DNA of 31,804 nt from JAVKSL01 sp039583695 (GTDB taxonomy: Bacteria > Actinomycetota > Acidimicrobiia > Acidimicrobiales > JAJPHD01): contig JAVKSL010000029.1 of NCBI GenBank assembly GCA_039583695.1, positions 1 through 31,804 on the forward strand. Reading direction: 5' to 3'. Each line of letters starts with the position of its first letter. Position 1 is the stretch's first letter. The notes beneath the pieces are model-generated. The model saw only the letters and a program-made list of their open reading frames with translations, did no database searches and was not told the origin of the DNA. This document shows positions 23,016 to 31,804 of the stretch, piece by piece. The position numbers and the translations under genes are program-made.

Positions 23016-26000
23016 TGCCCACGCCAGACGCGATCATCTCCGGGGTCCGAGACGAGCTTCTGCGCTACTACGACACCGCATACCGCCTCGCCGATCGTGG
23101 GCTCATGGCGGAGCGAGCGTCGCTGCTCCGCCGCCAAGGCATCGTCTTCGGAGAGCCGTTCATCGAGCTGCTCCCCCAATACCCACTCGCAGGTGACCAC
23201 GACGGCACGGTCCGCACTCCAGCGGGCTCGCTTGAGCTGGCCGGGGCGCCGCCAATCCTCGCTGAGCTGATCGAGGAGGTGATGCTCGACGGCGTGCCAC
23301 GCCCTCGACGCCTCTTCGCCCACCAAGAGGAAGCTCTGTCCGCGTCCTTCGGCCACAACGAGCACGTCGCGCTCACCTCGGGAACCGGCTCGGGAAAGAC
23401 CGAGGCTTTCCTACTCCCCATCCTGAGCCGCCTCACTGCCGAGGCCCAGGGGTGGGCGGCGCGCCCCCAGGACGCGGAGGGTGGCAGGTGGTGGGCTCAC
23501 GGGCCGCGACGCATCCCTCAGCGAAACCCCGCCGGCCACCGCCCTGCAGCGGTGCGGGCCCTCGTCCTGTTCCCCATGAACGCTCTGGTTGAGGACCAGC
23601 TCGTCCGCCTGAGGCGCTACCTCGACGGTGACACTGCCCGCTCCTGGTTCGACCGGCACCTCGGCGGGAACCGCTTCTACTTCGGCCAGTACACGGGACG
23701 GACCCCGGTGGCAGGCAAGAAGGACGAGAAGCCCTACAAGCGGCAAGCGCTGCGAGAGCAGCTGCGTCGGGCCGAACGGGAATGGCTCGCCGTGGAGCGG
23801 CTGCTCGCCTCCGACGCCGACGGCCGAGTGGACCGTGACGCTCGATTCGTCATCCCGAGGGTCGACGCCTCAGGGTCGGCGGAGATGCGGAGCCGCTGGG
23901 ACATGCAGGACGCGCCGCCGGACATCCTCATCACGAACTTCTCGATGCTGAGCATCATGCTCGGCCGAGACGAGGAGTCCGAGATATGGGCGAGAACCGA
24001 GGAGTGGCTGGCCCAGCCCTCCAGCGTCTTCACGCTCGTCATCGACGAGCTGCACATGTACCGAGGAACCCCGGGAACCGAGGTCGCCTATCTCATTCGG
24101 CGGCTCCTGCGAAAGCTCGGGCTGCACCAGAACTCCGACAAGCTGCGGGTGATCGCACCGACGGCATCGCTCGGAGACGAGGGCGACGACTACCTTCGAG
24201 CGTTCTTCGCCTCGGAGCAACCATTCCGCCGGGTCGACGCTGCGCCGATCGCGACGAGAGGGGCCCGAGAGCAGCTGCATCTCACCGAGGGCGAGGTGAC
24301 GTCCGCCCGCTCCTCGACCGACGCCAGCGAGACCGTCCGGCGGGGCGACCTGACGGACTCCATCCGGTCGATCGCCGAGCGATTCGACGCGACCCTCCGA
24401 AAGGTGCCGGTGGCCTACGGGCGACCGCGCGCCCTTCCGCTCTGGCTCCTAGAGGAGGGCTTGTTCCCCGACCTCTTCGCCGACGAGCGGCGCCAGCGGG
24501 CGCACGATCTCTACGCGCTTCTTGAGCGCGCCGAAGGGGACCAGGTACGCCTCCGCCTGCACCTCCTCTTCAACGTGCTGCCGGGCCTGTGGGCGTGCTC
24601 AAACCCGGACTGCAACCAGGTGTCGCCCGAGCACCGCTCGGCAGGTCGGACGGTCGGGCGGATCTACAACCAGCCCGAGATCACCTGCGGGTGCGGCGGT
24701 CGCGTCCTTGAGCTTCTCTACTGCCAAAGCTGCGGTGAGGTGCTCCTCGGCGGGTATCGACCAGCAGAGCCCCACAGTGGCGGCGACTTCCTCTGCCATT
24801 CCTCGCCGACCTGGATCGCCTGCCCGACCGGGTGGTCACCGAGCGAACGGCGGTCAACTACGTCGTCTACTGGCCGAAGCCCCCAGCTGCCCGACAGCCG
24901 GTGCGCCGCGACCGCACGTGGGGCGGCCTCATCTTCGCCTTCAAGCGGGCGGATCTGATTCCACAGACCGGCATGATCCGGCGGCTCCCCCAAGGCAGCA
25001 CCGGCTGGGCTCTCGACATCACCGGCGGCGACCCCGCCACCCTCGAGCGAGTCCAGGGGCTGCCACTGCACTGCCCGGGCTGCGACGAGGTCCGCTTCCC
25101 CTACCGAAACCGTCGCCGCCTGCCGCCGACGGACCCGGCCGGCAAGCGCTCGCCGATCCGGACGATGGGCCTCGGCTTCTCGCGCGTGACGCAGGTCCTC
25201 TCAGGCGCAATACTCAGCCAGCTTCCTGCTGAGCAGCGCCGTCTGGTTGTCTTCAGCGACAGCCGGCAGGACGCGGCGCGCATCGGCCCGGATCTCGCCC
25301 GAAACCACTTCCAAGACATCTTGCGAGCGGAGCTCGTTGCCGCGCTTGACGAGCGCGCCGACCTTGCAATGGCCGAGCGAGCCGTCGCAGGGGACACCTC
25401 GGAGGAGGCAGTCGCCGCATACGGTCAGCTCCGCCAGCAGATGCCGGCCCTCGCCGACGCCCTCGCACGTCCCCAGCACCTCCGGACCGACGCCGACAAG
25501 GCGCTCATCCACGCCGGCCAGTGGGAGCTCGAAGCCCCTACGGTCGAGCAGCTCATCGATCGAGTGGAGCTCGGGCTCGCCACCCTCGGGCTCAACCCCG
25601 GCGGCCCCGGACCCTCCCTGTTTGAGGCGGCCGACGGCCGCCACTGGCACGAGCTGTACTCCTGGGACGGGACCCGAATGACGCGGCGAGCGCCGCTTCC
25701 CGAGAACCTCAACGACTTCCGCACTCTCATCCGAGGCACCCTCACCGCTGCGGTGCTCTCGAACCTCTTCAGCGGCGTGGGACGCGACATCGAGTCCCTC
25801 GTCCTCGCCATGGTCGCGCCGCTGGGCGCCGACCTCCCACCCGCGCAGCTCTCCGGGCTCGGCCAGGACACCTTCGCCGAGGTCGCCCACTCCGCGCTGC
25901 GCATCCTGTGCCTACGCCTGCGCTTCCCCGAGGCCGAGCGAGACCCAGCGACCTCGCCCGGCGCGCATCTGCGGTCCTTCCTCAAGACCATCGCCGACGC

Positions 26001-28542
26001 CCGCGGCCTCGTGCTCGACGACCTGATCCAAGACGTCGCAAACGCGGTCGGCACGCCGACCAGCGACTGGCTCTTTCACCCCCATCAGGTTCGCCTCCTG
26101 CGTCCGTCACCGCTTCCGCAGCCATCAGCGCCCTGGCTCGCGACTGGACATGCTGGCGAGGGCGAGCTGTGGATCTGGCCGTGCAGCCGATGCCTCCGCG
26201 CCCACCTGCACCCCTCCGCCGGCATCTGCACCGCCTGCTTCGCGCCGCTGCGAGCCCCGGAGCCATTCCGGCCCGACGACTCCGAGTTCTTCGAGACCGA
26301 CTACTACCGACACCTGGCGACCGCCAACGAGCGAGTGTTCCGCCTCAACGCTGCCGAGCTCACCGGGCAGATCGGCGCAGCCGAGGGCGCCGATCGCCAG
26401 GCCCGCTTCCGGGGCATCCACGCATCGGCCGTCGACTCCCCAGAGCTGTACGAGAAGATCGAGCGGACCGAGGGAATCGATGTCCTCAGCGTCACTACGA
26501 CGATGGAGGCAGGCGTCGACATCGGGTCGCTCAACGCCGTCGCCCTCGCCAACATGCCGCCCCAGCGGTTCAACTACCAGCAGCGGGTAGGCCGAGCCGG
26601 ACGTCGCCGCTCGCCGCTCTCCATCGCCTTCACCGTGTGCCGCGGCACCCGAACCCACGACCAGCATTACTTCACGCACCCCGAGCTCATCACCGGCGAC
26701 CCGCCGCGCGCCCCCTACATCGACACTCGCAACACCGACATCGCGCAGCGAGTCGTCGCGCTCGACGTGCTCGCCGAGGCGTTCTTCGCCTACCGGGCAG
26801 ACCACCCGGAGTTCGATGGCGGCTACAGCAGCCACGGGGCGTTCGGCAGCTGCTCCTCCTGGGCCGACACGAGCCAGTCGATCGGTCAGTGGATCGACAC
26901 CAACCACGACCTCGTCAGCGAGATCGTCGCCTCGATCCTTCGCGAGACGAGCGTCGAGGACCCAGACGCGATACTCCGCTACATCCTCGACGGACAGTTG
27001 CTCCAAGACGCCGGCAACGTCGCCGCTGTCGCGCTCGGCCACCGCGATCTCTCCCAGCAGCTCGCCGAGCACGGGCTCCTGCCGATGTACGGCATGCCCA
27101 CGAGGCAGCGCTACCTCTACTTGGACAAGCCACGAGACCTCGGTGACGTCGACGACCTGACGATCGACCGCGACTCGGAGATAGCGATCGGCGAGTTCGC
27201 CCCTGGCGGCAGCATCATCAGGGACGGGCGACGCCACATCCCCGTAGGGGTCGTCGAGTACGAGGTCGGCGCAGGCGGGCGCCCCCAGCCGGTGCCCGAC
27301 CCGCTCGGCGACCGCAGCCGGCTCGGCACGTGCCTCGCCTGCTGGTACACCACCCTCAGCCCCTCCGACGACGACATCACCTGCCCCGAGTGCGGCGAGG
27401 ACCGCTACGTGGTGACCGAGATGGCCGAGCCCCTCGGCTACCGCACCATCTACGGGTGGGCGCCGGACTACGACGGCAACGACCCGTGGATCTCCGGCTC
27501 CGGCCTGGCACGAATGACCTTCGACGAGAGCGCGGCACCGACCCCGGGGCCCACCGTCGGCAACCTCGCCACGCGCGGCGGCAAGGTCCAGCTCATCGCC
27601 GCCAACACCGGCAGCGAAGGCGTCGGATTCGCATTCCGCGGCACCGTCCCGCCGGGACGTAGGGACTGGGAGGGGCTGCTGGTCCAAGAAGCCTTTGATA
27701 CCGCCCAGAGCTACTCCCCAACGCCATGGGTACCGCCACTCGACCAGCAGTTCGAGTCGGCCGCCATCGGCAGCCGCAAGGTGACCGACGCCCTGCTCCT
27801 CAGCCCCATCGACCTGCCCCCCGAGGTCGACCTCTACCCCGGAAGGATCGAAGCCCGATCCGCATGGCTCTCCGCGGCCTACCTCTTCCGGGAGGCGGCA
27901 TGGCGGGTGCTGGAGGCCGCACCCGAGGAGCTGACCGCGGGCTTCAGCCCGCTCCCGACGCCCATGGGCATAAGCGGCGAGATCTACCTCACCGACACGC
28001 TGCTCAACGGCGCCGGCTACGCCCGCTACTTCAAGGCGAGCGAGCGTCGCCTGCAAGAGCTGGTGGATGCAGTCGAGGAGCGCACCGCCGCGTACGGAAA
28101 GCACGTCGGACCCGACGGCCAGCCGTGCCGAGGGTCCTGCTACGCCTGCTTGCAGGACTGGTCCAACAGCAGGCTGCACCCGCTCCTCGACTGGCGGCTG
28201 GCGTGCGACCTGGCGGAGCTGCTTCTCGGCCGAGCCTTCGCTCCGCTCCGCTGGTCTGAGCACGCCGAGCAGGCCGCCCACACGTTCGCGGCAGGAGTGC
28301 CGCACTGGCGCGACGACCTGCTCGCCGAGCGGCCCGTCCTTCGCAGCGACCGGGACAACCGGGTCTGCGTTGTCGTCCACCCCCTCGAAGCGACGAGCGA
28401 GGCGCGCCGAGGCCCGACCCTGGCCCGCGTCGTGGCCCGAGCCGAGGCGGCGCAAGCCAGCATCCGCTTCTGCTCGTGGTTCAACCTCATCCGCACGCCG
28501 GGCCAGGCCCTGATCGCCCTGGACTCCATCGGCGATGCCTGA
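23015..28542 (+). CDS. DruE-like giant DEAD/DEAH helicase with zinc clusters and DUF1998, frameshifted
   Basis: Two frames (23015-24958 and one open from 24739 to 28542) rejoin with one extra base to ~1842 residues. N-terminal part: GTGSGKTE (Walker A, Lys128), LVLFPMNALVEDQ, DILITNFSMLSIML, a DELH box (Asp344-His347) and APTASLGDEG. C-terminal part: LVVFSDSRQDAARI, TTTMEAGVDIGSLN and QRVGRAGRR (~residue 1190). Zinc-type cysteine pairs occur at CSNPDC ... CGCG ... CQSC, CSRC ... CTAC and CLAC ... CPEC, and the DUF1998-type cluster CRGSCYACLQDW begins near residue 1705. Size, motif order and DUF1998 tail match DruE of Druantia; DrmA/DrmB of DISARM carry related parts on two proteins. The break lies at about 24782-24800, where GGDFL must pass into LPFLADLDRLPD. 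The second frame has no credible own start. If the shift is real, the helicase is split before its second half. Confidence 0.88.
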
Positions 28543-29641
28543 CACTGAGCGGCTCACCGAGGTGAGCCCCACCATGATGGCGGCGATCCACCGATGCGGG
28601 CTCGCTGTGCACCTGAGCCGGACCCACCAACGCCGCGCTGGTGGGTGGCTGTCCAACCCTTCGGCCCGTCTCGGAGGCGCAGCACACCGGGTCCTCGGAT
28701 GGGTCTCTACCGGCGGGTGCACGGGGCTCGGCTCGTCCGAGCTGGAAGTGGCGGTCCGGCAGCGATGGCGCGACGAGGTGACCGTCGAAGAGCAGGCCGC
28801 GGCCCGATCTCCGGTCGAGAGCTACTTCGGGGCGGCCCCGTCATGGCCCGGGTACGCGACGACCGAGGAGCGGCTCGTCATTGAGGCGGGGCGGCTGGCC
28901 GAGGAGATATCCAGCTGGCCCGACTTCGAGCGCTGGGTCGAGCGGCCTCTCACGTCGAGCATCCCTCCGATGCGAGGATCACCCGATCTCGTCGTGCGCT
29001 CCGCCGACGGTGCACGCATCGTCGAGTTCAAGTCCGGGGCGGTCGGCCCGGAGGATGCTCAGCCCCTTGGACGCTACGGGCTGCAGGTCCTCATGTACGC
29101 CGCCATGATCCGCCAGCTTGGCGTCCCGGTAGCTGGAGCCGAGATCCGGCCCCTGGGGCGCGCTCGGCTCACCGTGGAGGTGACCGAAGGGTCCATCGAG
29201 CAAGCCTGCCAGGTTGTCTCTGCTGCTCTGGAGGCGTTCAACTCGGCCGTGGACGCAGGCGAGACTTCGCGGCTAGCGCAACCATCCGACGGCGCCTGCG
29301 GCTATTGCCCGCACATTCTGCGGTGCCCGGCGATCTGGGCTGCGGGAGGCACGAAGGAGCTCGACGAGCTCGAGGTGGTAGCCGGCACCATCAAGCGCGT
29401 CCAGCAGGCCCAGGTCGGCTCGGTGGCCGTGGAGCTGGACGCGACTGGGGGGACCCGCTGCGGCGTAGTCACCATCACCGGGCTTGACCCCCGTCGCCTC
29501 CACGCCGCCACGGATCTCCATCCCGGCAAGCAGGTGCGGGTATCCGGTCTTCGGTCGCGACCAGGCGGCATCGCGCTCGTCGCTCGGCCCGGCTCATGGG
29601 TCCAGCTGGCGCCCATGGCAGGTGCGAGGAGCGAACCATGA
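28535..29641 (+). CDS. Cas4-like PD-(D/E)XK nuclease with Fe-S cluster and C-terminal OB-like part
   Basis: A 368-residue protein, ATG 28535, overlapping the helicase end by 8 bp. It has the RecB/Cas4-family layout: Cys21 near the N-terminus, LGGAAHR with His51, GSPDLVVR with Asp151, IVEFKSG with Glu164-x-Lys166, then QVLMYAAMIRQL. A three-cysteine group follows: Cys255-x2-Cys258-x5-Cys264. One upstream plus three downstream cysteines is the 4Fe-4S pattern of Cas4 and AddB nucleases. The last ~90 residues (VAVELDATGGTRCGVVTITGLD, then LHPGKQVRVSGLRSR) look like an OB-fold, which may hold single-stranded DNA. It probably cuts or trims DNA opened by the helicase. No CRISPR array or cas1 is nearby, so an adaptation role is unlikely. 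Confidence 0.82.
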   Translation: MPDTERLTEVSPTMMAAIHRCGLAVHLSRTHQRRAGGWLSNPSARLGGAAHRVLGWVSTGGCTGLGSSELEVAVRQRWRDEVTVEEQAAARSPVESYFGAAPSWPGYATTEERLVIEAGRLAEEISSWPDFERWVERPLTSSIPPMRGSPDLVVRSADGARIVEFKSGAVGPEDAQPLGRYGLQVLMYAAMIRQLGVPVAGAEIRPLGRARLTVEVTEGSIEQACQVVSAALEAFNSAVDAGETSRLAQPSDGACGYCPHILRCPAIWAAGGTKELDELEVVAGTIKRVQQAQVGSVAVELDATGGTRCGVVTITGLDPRRLHAATDLHPGKQVRVSGLRSRPGGIALVARPGSWVQLAPMAGARSEP

Positions 29642-30192
29642 GACCGGCTGAGACGCTTTCAGGTGTCCCGATGCCATCCGGCCGAAGCGACAGGCACCTA
29701 CAAGATGGCCTCATCGAGCCGGTCGCTTCGCAAGATGCAGAGGCTCGTCCGCGCATCGGATACCCGGTGCCATCCAGCGAGGCGGTCAGTCGTGTCATGC
29801 GCGGCAACCGCCGGTCCGATACCAAGCTCGAGGTTCGCGTGCGATCGGAGCTTCACCGGCGAGGGCTGCGGTTCCGCAAGCAGCTGCTCATCATTGCCGG
29901 CGACATCCGGGTGCGCGCGGACGTGGCCTTCCCCCGGCAGGGCCTCGCCGTGTTCCTCGACGGCTGCTTCTGGCACCGCTGCCCCGAGCATGGGAACTCA
30001 CCGAGGGAAAACTCGAGCTACTGGGCGACCAAGCTCGACCGCAACGTGGTGCGCGACGGAAAGGTAATCGCGGCCCTCGATTCCACCGGATGGACCGTGC
30101 TCAGGATCTGGGAGCACGTGCCCGCGATCGTCGCCGCCGACCAGGTGCAAACGACGCTTGCCGAGTGCAAGGCGGCAGCCGATGCCTGCTGA
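29638..30192 (+). CDS. vsr: Very short patch repair (Vsr) endonuclease
   Basis: The start is taken at ATG 29638, which overlaps the previous stop (ATGA) and has GAGGAG upstream; this gives 184 residues, longer than the usual ~130-150 because of a ~55-residue N-terminal extension with no clear fold. The Vsr core follows: MRGNRRSDTKLEVRVRSELH, RGLRFRKQ, RADVAF with Asp95 (equivalent to the metal-binding Asp51 of the E. coli enzyme), GCFWHRCPEH with His113 and His118, then YWATKLDRNVVRDGKV and GWTVLRIWEH. Vsr nicks next to the T of T:G mismatches left when 5-methylcytosine deaminates. Its position directly before a C5-cytosine methyltransferase fits that repair role. It could also have been recruited as a nicking effector; the sequence does not decide. 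Confidence 0.88.
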   Translation: MRPAETLSGVPMPSGRSDRHLQDGLIEPVASQDAEARPRIGYPVPSSEAVSRVMRGNRRSDTKLEVRVRSELHRRGLRFRKQLLIIAGDIRVRADVAFPRQGLAVFLDGCFWHRCPEHGNSPRENSSYWATKLDRNVVRDGKVIAALDSTGWTVLRIWEHVPAIVAADQVQTTLAECKAAADAC

Positions 30193-31414
30193 GGATCGGC
30201 CGACTGTGCTGTCAGGCTTCTCGGGAATGGGTGGGCTCGACCTAGGCCTGGAGGCCGCCGGGTTCACCCACATCGGGTGCATCGAGCTGGACGAGACCGC
30301 TAGGCGCTCCCTCAAGGCGAATCGGGACGACCGATGGCCGCTTCTCGACGCGGGTGACATCCTCGACGTGGCGGAGACGCTCCGGCCCGCCGATGTGGGC
30401 CTGCGACGCAGAGAGCTGACGCTCCTCGCCGGTGCGCCACCATGCCAGCCGTTCTCCAAGGCAGCTCAGTGGTCCCACACCTCTCGCACCGGCCTCGACG
30501 ACGAACGATCGGACTGTCTCGACGGATTCCTCGACCTCGTCGAGACCTTCCTCCCAAAGGCGATCCTGCTGGAGAACGTCACCGGCTTCGCCCAAGGTGC
30601 AATTGCAGCGCTCCCTTCGATTGAGCGCTCCCTCGCCCGGATCAACGCCCAGTGGGGGACGCACTATCGACCTGAGCCTCGCATAATCGACGCCGCCAGC
30701 TTCGGGGTGCCGCAACGCCGACGGCGGGCGATCATCGTCGCCCTGCGCGACGGCGGTCAGCTTGAGTGGCCAACCCCCACCCACGACAAGGCCCCGGTGC
30801 GGGCATGGGATGCGATCGGGCGGCTCCCGCTCGCGGACCCGCCTGTCGCGGTAGGCAAGTGGGCCGACCTGCTTCCCTCGATACCGGAGGGTGAGAACTA
30901 CCTCTGGCACACCACCCGCGGGGGCGGCCGACCGCTGTTCGGGTACCGCACCCGCTACTGGTCCTTCCTGCTCAAGCTGGCCAAGGACACGCCTGCATGG
31001 ACGCTCCCGGCCCAACCCGGCCCGTCGACCGGGCCCTTCCACTGGGCTAACCGACCGCTTGCCGTCGAGGAGTTGCTGCGCCTGCAGTCAATGCCCGCCG
31101 ACTGGGTCGTGGAGGGCGGTTACCGAGACCAGGTGCGTCAGGTCGGCAACGCGACGCCAGCACTGCTCGCCGAAGTCCTGGGACGAGCGGTGCTCGCCAG
31201 CTTGCAGCTATCGGGTCCCACGGGGGTGTTGCAGCTGACCATCCCGAGGCTGAAAAGCGTGCCCAAGGCGAGACCACCCGAGAAACTGAGCGCTCGCTAT
31301 CGAGCGCTCGAAGGAGACCACCCCGACCATCCAGGGGCGGGATTGGGGCCGAAGGCCAGACGGAGGTCCGCCACGAAACAAGAGTCTCCCGCGAGTGGCG
31401 CCCGCCACGCATAG
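30182..31414 (+). CDS. C5-cytosine DNA methyltransferase
   Basis: A 410-residue protein. The start is ATG 30182 (11-bp overlap with vsr, AAGGCGG upstream), preferred to a TTG eight codons earlier. The ordered motifs are all present: I FSGMGGLDLGLEAAGF, IV GAPPCQPFSKAAQW with catalytic Cys88, VI LLENVTGF (Glu131-Asn132-Val133), VIII FGVPQRRRRAIIVAL, IX EELLRLQSMPADW and X QVRQVGNATPALLAEVLG. The target recognition region lies between VIII and IX. The last ~60 residues are a basic, Pro-rich extension after the usual end. In a defence operon it would mark host DNA as self; DruM of Druantia type II and DrmMII of DISARM are enzymes of this kind. Confidence 0.93.
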   Translation: MPAEDRPTVLSGFSGMGGLDLGLEAAGFTHIGCIELDETARRSLKANRDDRWPLLDAGDILDVAETLRPADVGLRRRELTLLAGAPPCQPFSKAAQWSHTSRTGLDDERSDCLDGFLDLVETFLPKAILLENVTGFAQGAIAALPSIERSLARINAQWGTHYRPEPRIIDAASFGVPQRRRRAIIVALRDGGQLEWPTPTHDKAPVRAWDAIGRLPLADPPVAVGKWADLLPSIPEGENYLWHTTRGGGRPLFGYRTRYWSFLLKLAKDTPAWTLPAQPGPSTGPFHWANRPLAVEELLRLQSMPADWVVEGGYRDQVRQVGNATPALLAEVLGRAVLASLQLSGPTGVLQLTIPRLKSVPKARPPEKLSARYRALEGDHPDHPGAGLGPKARRRSATKQESPASGARHA

Positions 31415-31417
31415 CCA

Positions 31418-31804
31418 ATGTCCACGTTTCTGGGATCCGTGACACTGGCCACCGCCGCTACCGGCGTCAATGCAACCTCGTTCTTGTCCACGATGGCCGA
31501 GGTGACCGCAACCATGGTGGCCATCGTCGGCGGCTTCCTCCTGAGCCGCCTGATCGCCGCCGGCACCGAGCGACGAGTTCTACGGCGCGAGATCGAGGAG
31601 GAGGGCGTCCGTCGTCGTCGTGTGGCTGCGGAGGCTCACGTGCTGAGACAGCACCTGCTGCAGGAAGACGCGAATGCTTGGCTCGAAGATGCGATCGACC
31701 TCGTGGTCAATGAGTGGGGACAGGTCGCGATCGCGGATGTCCTCGTGGAGTTCCCGAGCGAGCGCGACGAGGAAGAGCTGCGCCCGTTCTTCGATGAGGC
31801 AGTC
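31418..31804 (+). CDS. Membrane-anchored coiled-coil protein, partial
   Basis: An open frame from ATG 31418, 3 bp after the methyltransferase stop, runs 129 codons to the window edge without a stop. A second in-frame ATG at 31493 is also possible; neither has a good ribosome binding site. Residues ~28-48 (VTATMVAIVGGFLLSRLIAAG) form one membrane helix. A strongly charged coiled coil follows (ERRVLRREIEEEGVRRRRVAAEAHVLRQHLL), then an acidic region (VEFPSERDEEELRPFFDEA). No named family is recognised. Its closeness to the operon suggests co-transcription, but it lacks the overlap seen between the other six genes, so membership is uncertain. Confidence 0.6.
   Translation, partial: MSTFLGSVTLATAATGVNATSFLSTMAEVTATMVAIVGGFLLSRLIAAGTERRVLRREIEEEGVRRRRVAAEAHVLRQHLLQEDANAWLEDAIDLVVNEWGQVAIADVLVEFPSERDEEELRPFFDEAV

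Noticed and set aside
24739..24832. Programmed ribosomal frameshift in the helicase
   Set aside because: No X-XXY-YYZ slippery heptamer or obvious stimulatory structure was seen; a one-base deletion is simpler.
23015..28542. DISARM system
   Set aside because: DISARM has helicase and DUF1998 on separate proteins plus a phospholipase-D protein (DrmC). Here they form one (frameshifted) protein and no phospholipase-D motif is seen.
23015..28542. Dpd (7-deazaguanine DNA modification) system
   Set aside because: There is no TGT-like DpdA or preQ0 pathway gene in the window.
26125..28722. 865-codon open frame on the minus strand
   Set aside because: It is antisense to the well-supported helicase and nuclease genes, and it has no domain. 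Such frames are expected opposite GC-rich coding sequence.
28535..29641. CRISPR-associated cas4
   Set aside because: No CRISPR repeats, cas1 or cas2 are in the window; the gene is embedded in the helicase operon.

Overview
The window is very GC-rich DNA with GTG starts, ATGA/GTGA gene overlaps and at least one leaderless-type promoter. Together with the gene families present, this points to an actinobacterium (Actinomycetota). A narrower assignment is not supportable from sequence alone. It reads as an accessory region: a conjugative/integrative element followed by a defence-type operon.

Layout. (1) 1-320 (-) is the start of a resolvase-like protein that lacks the usual catalytic serine. (2) 477-3227 (+) holds a DUF4238-like protein, two small proteins that each end in a membrane helix (one with a ribbon-helix-helix and a zinc ribbon), and a RibD_C/dihydrofolate reductase-family protein. 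(3) 3279-13536 (-) is one long conjugation operon, in transcription order: sigma-region-4-like protein, VirB2/TrbC-like pilin, VirB6/TrbL-like membrane protein, PrgI/VirB3-like protein, VirB4 ATPase, VirD4/TraG coupling protein, replication-relaxation protein, and a bifunctional lytic transglycosylase-NlpC/P60 wall hydrolase. It ends at a hairpin. (4) 13537-14693 holds a double winged-helix regulator, a cluster of GTCCC-GGGAC palindromes and one arm of a 38-bp inverted repeat whose other arm is at 12773-12810. (5) 14694-19722 (+) carries two paralogous amino-methyltransferases, a possible small gene, an excisionase-like HTH protein and a very large tyrosine recombinase with extra HTH modules. 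(6) 19961-31414 (+) is a six-gene, end-to-end overlapping operon: two unrecognised proteins, a ~1840-residue DEAD/DEAH helicase with zinc clusters and a DUF1998-type C-terminus, a Cas4-like PD-(D/E)XK Fe-S nuclease, a Vsr endonuclease and a C5-cytosine methyltransferase. (7) A membrane-anchored coiled-coil protein begins at 31418 and runs off the end.

The operon in (6) is the most interesting part. A DruE-type helicase plus a cytosine methylase plus two uncharacterised proteins resembles Druantia type II anti-phage systems. The Cas4-like nuclease and Vsr are extra parts that I do not recall from that system, so this may be a new variant.

Three real genes (VirB4, the VirB6-like gene and the helicase) are each broken by what looks like one missing base. 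The start of the 685-aa gene may be a fourth case. Either the sequence carries single-base deletion errors or several genes of the element are decaying. I annotate the rejoined genes and flag each break.
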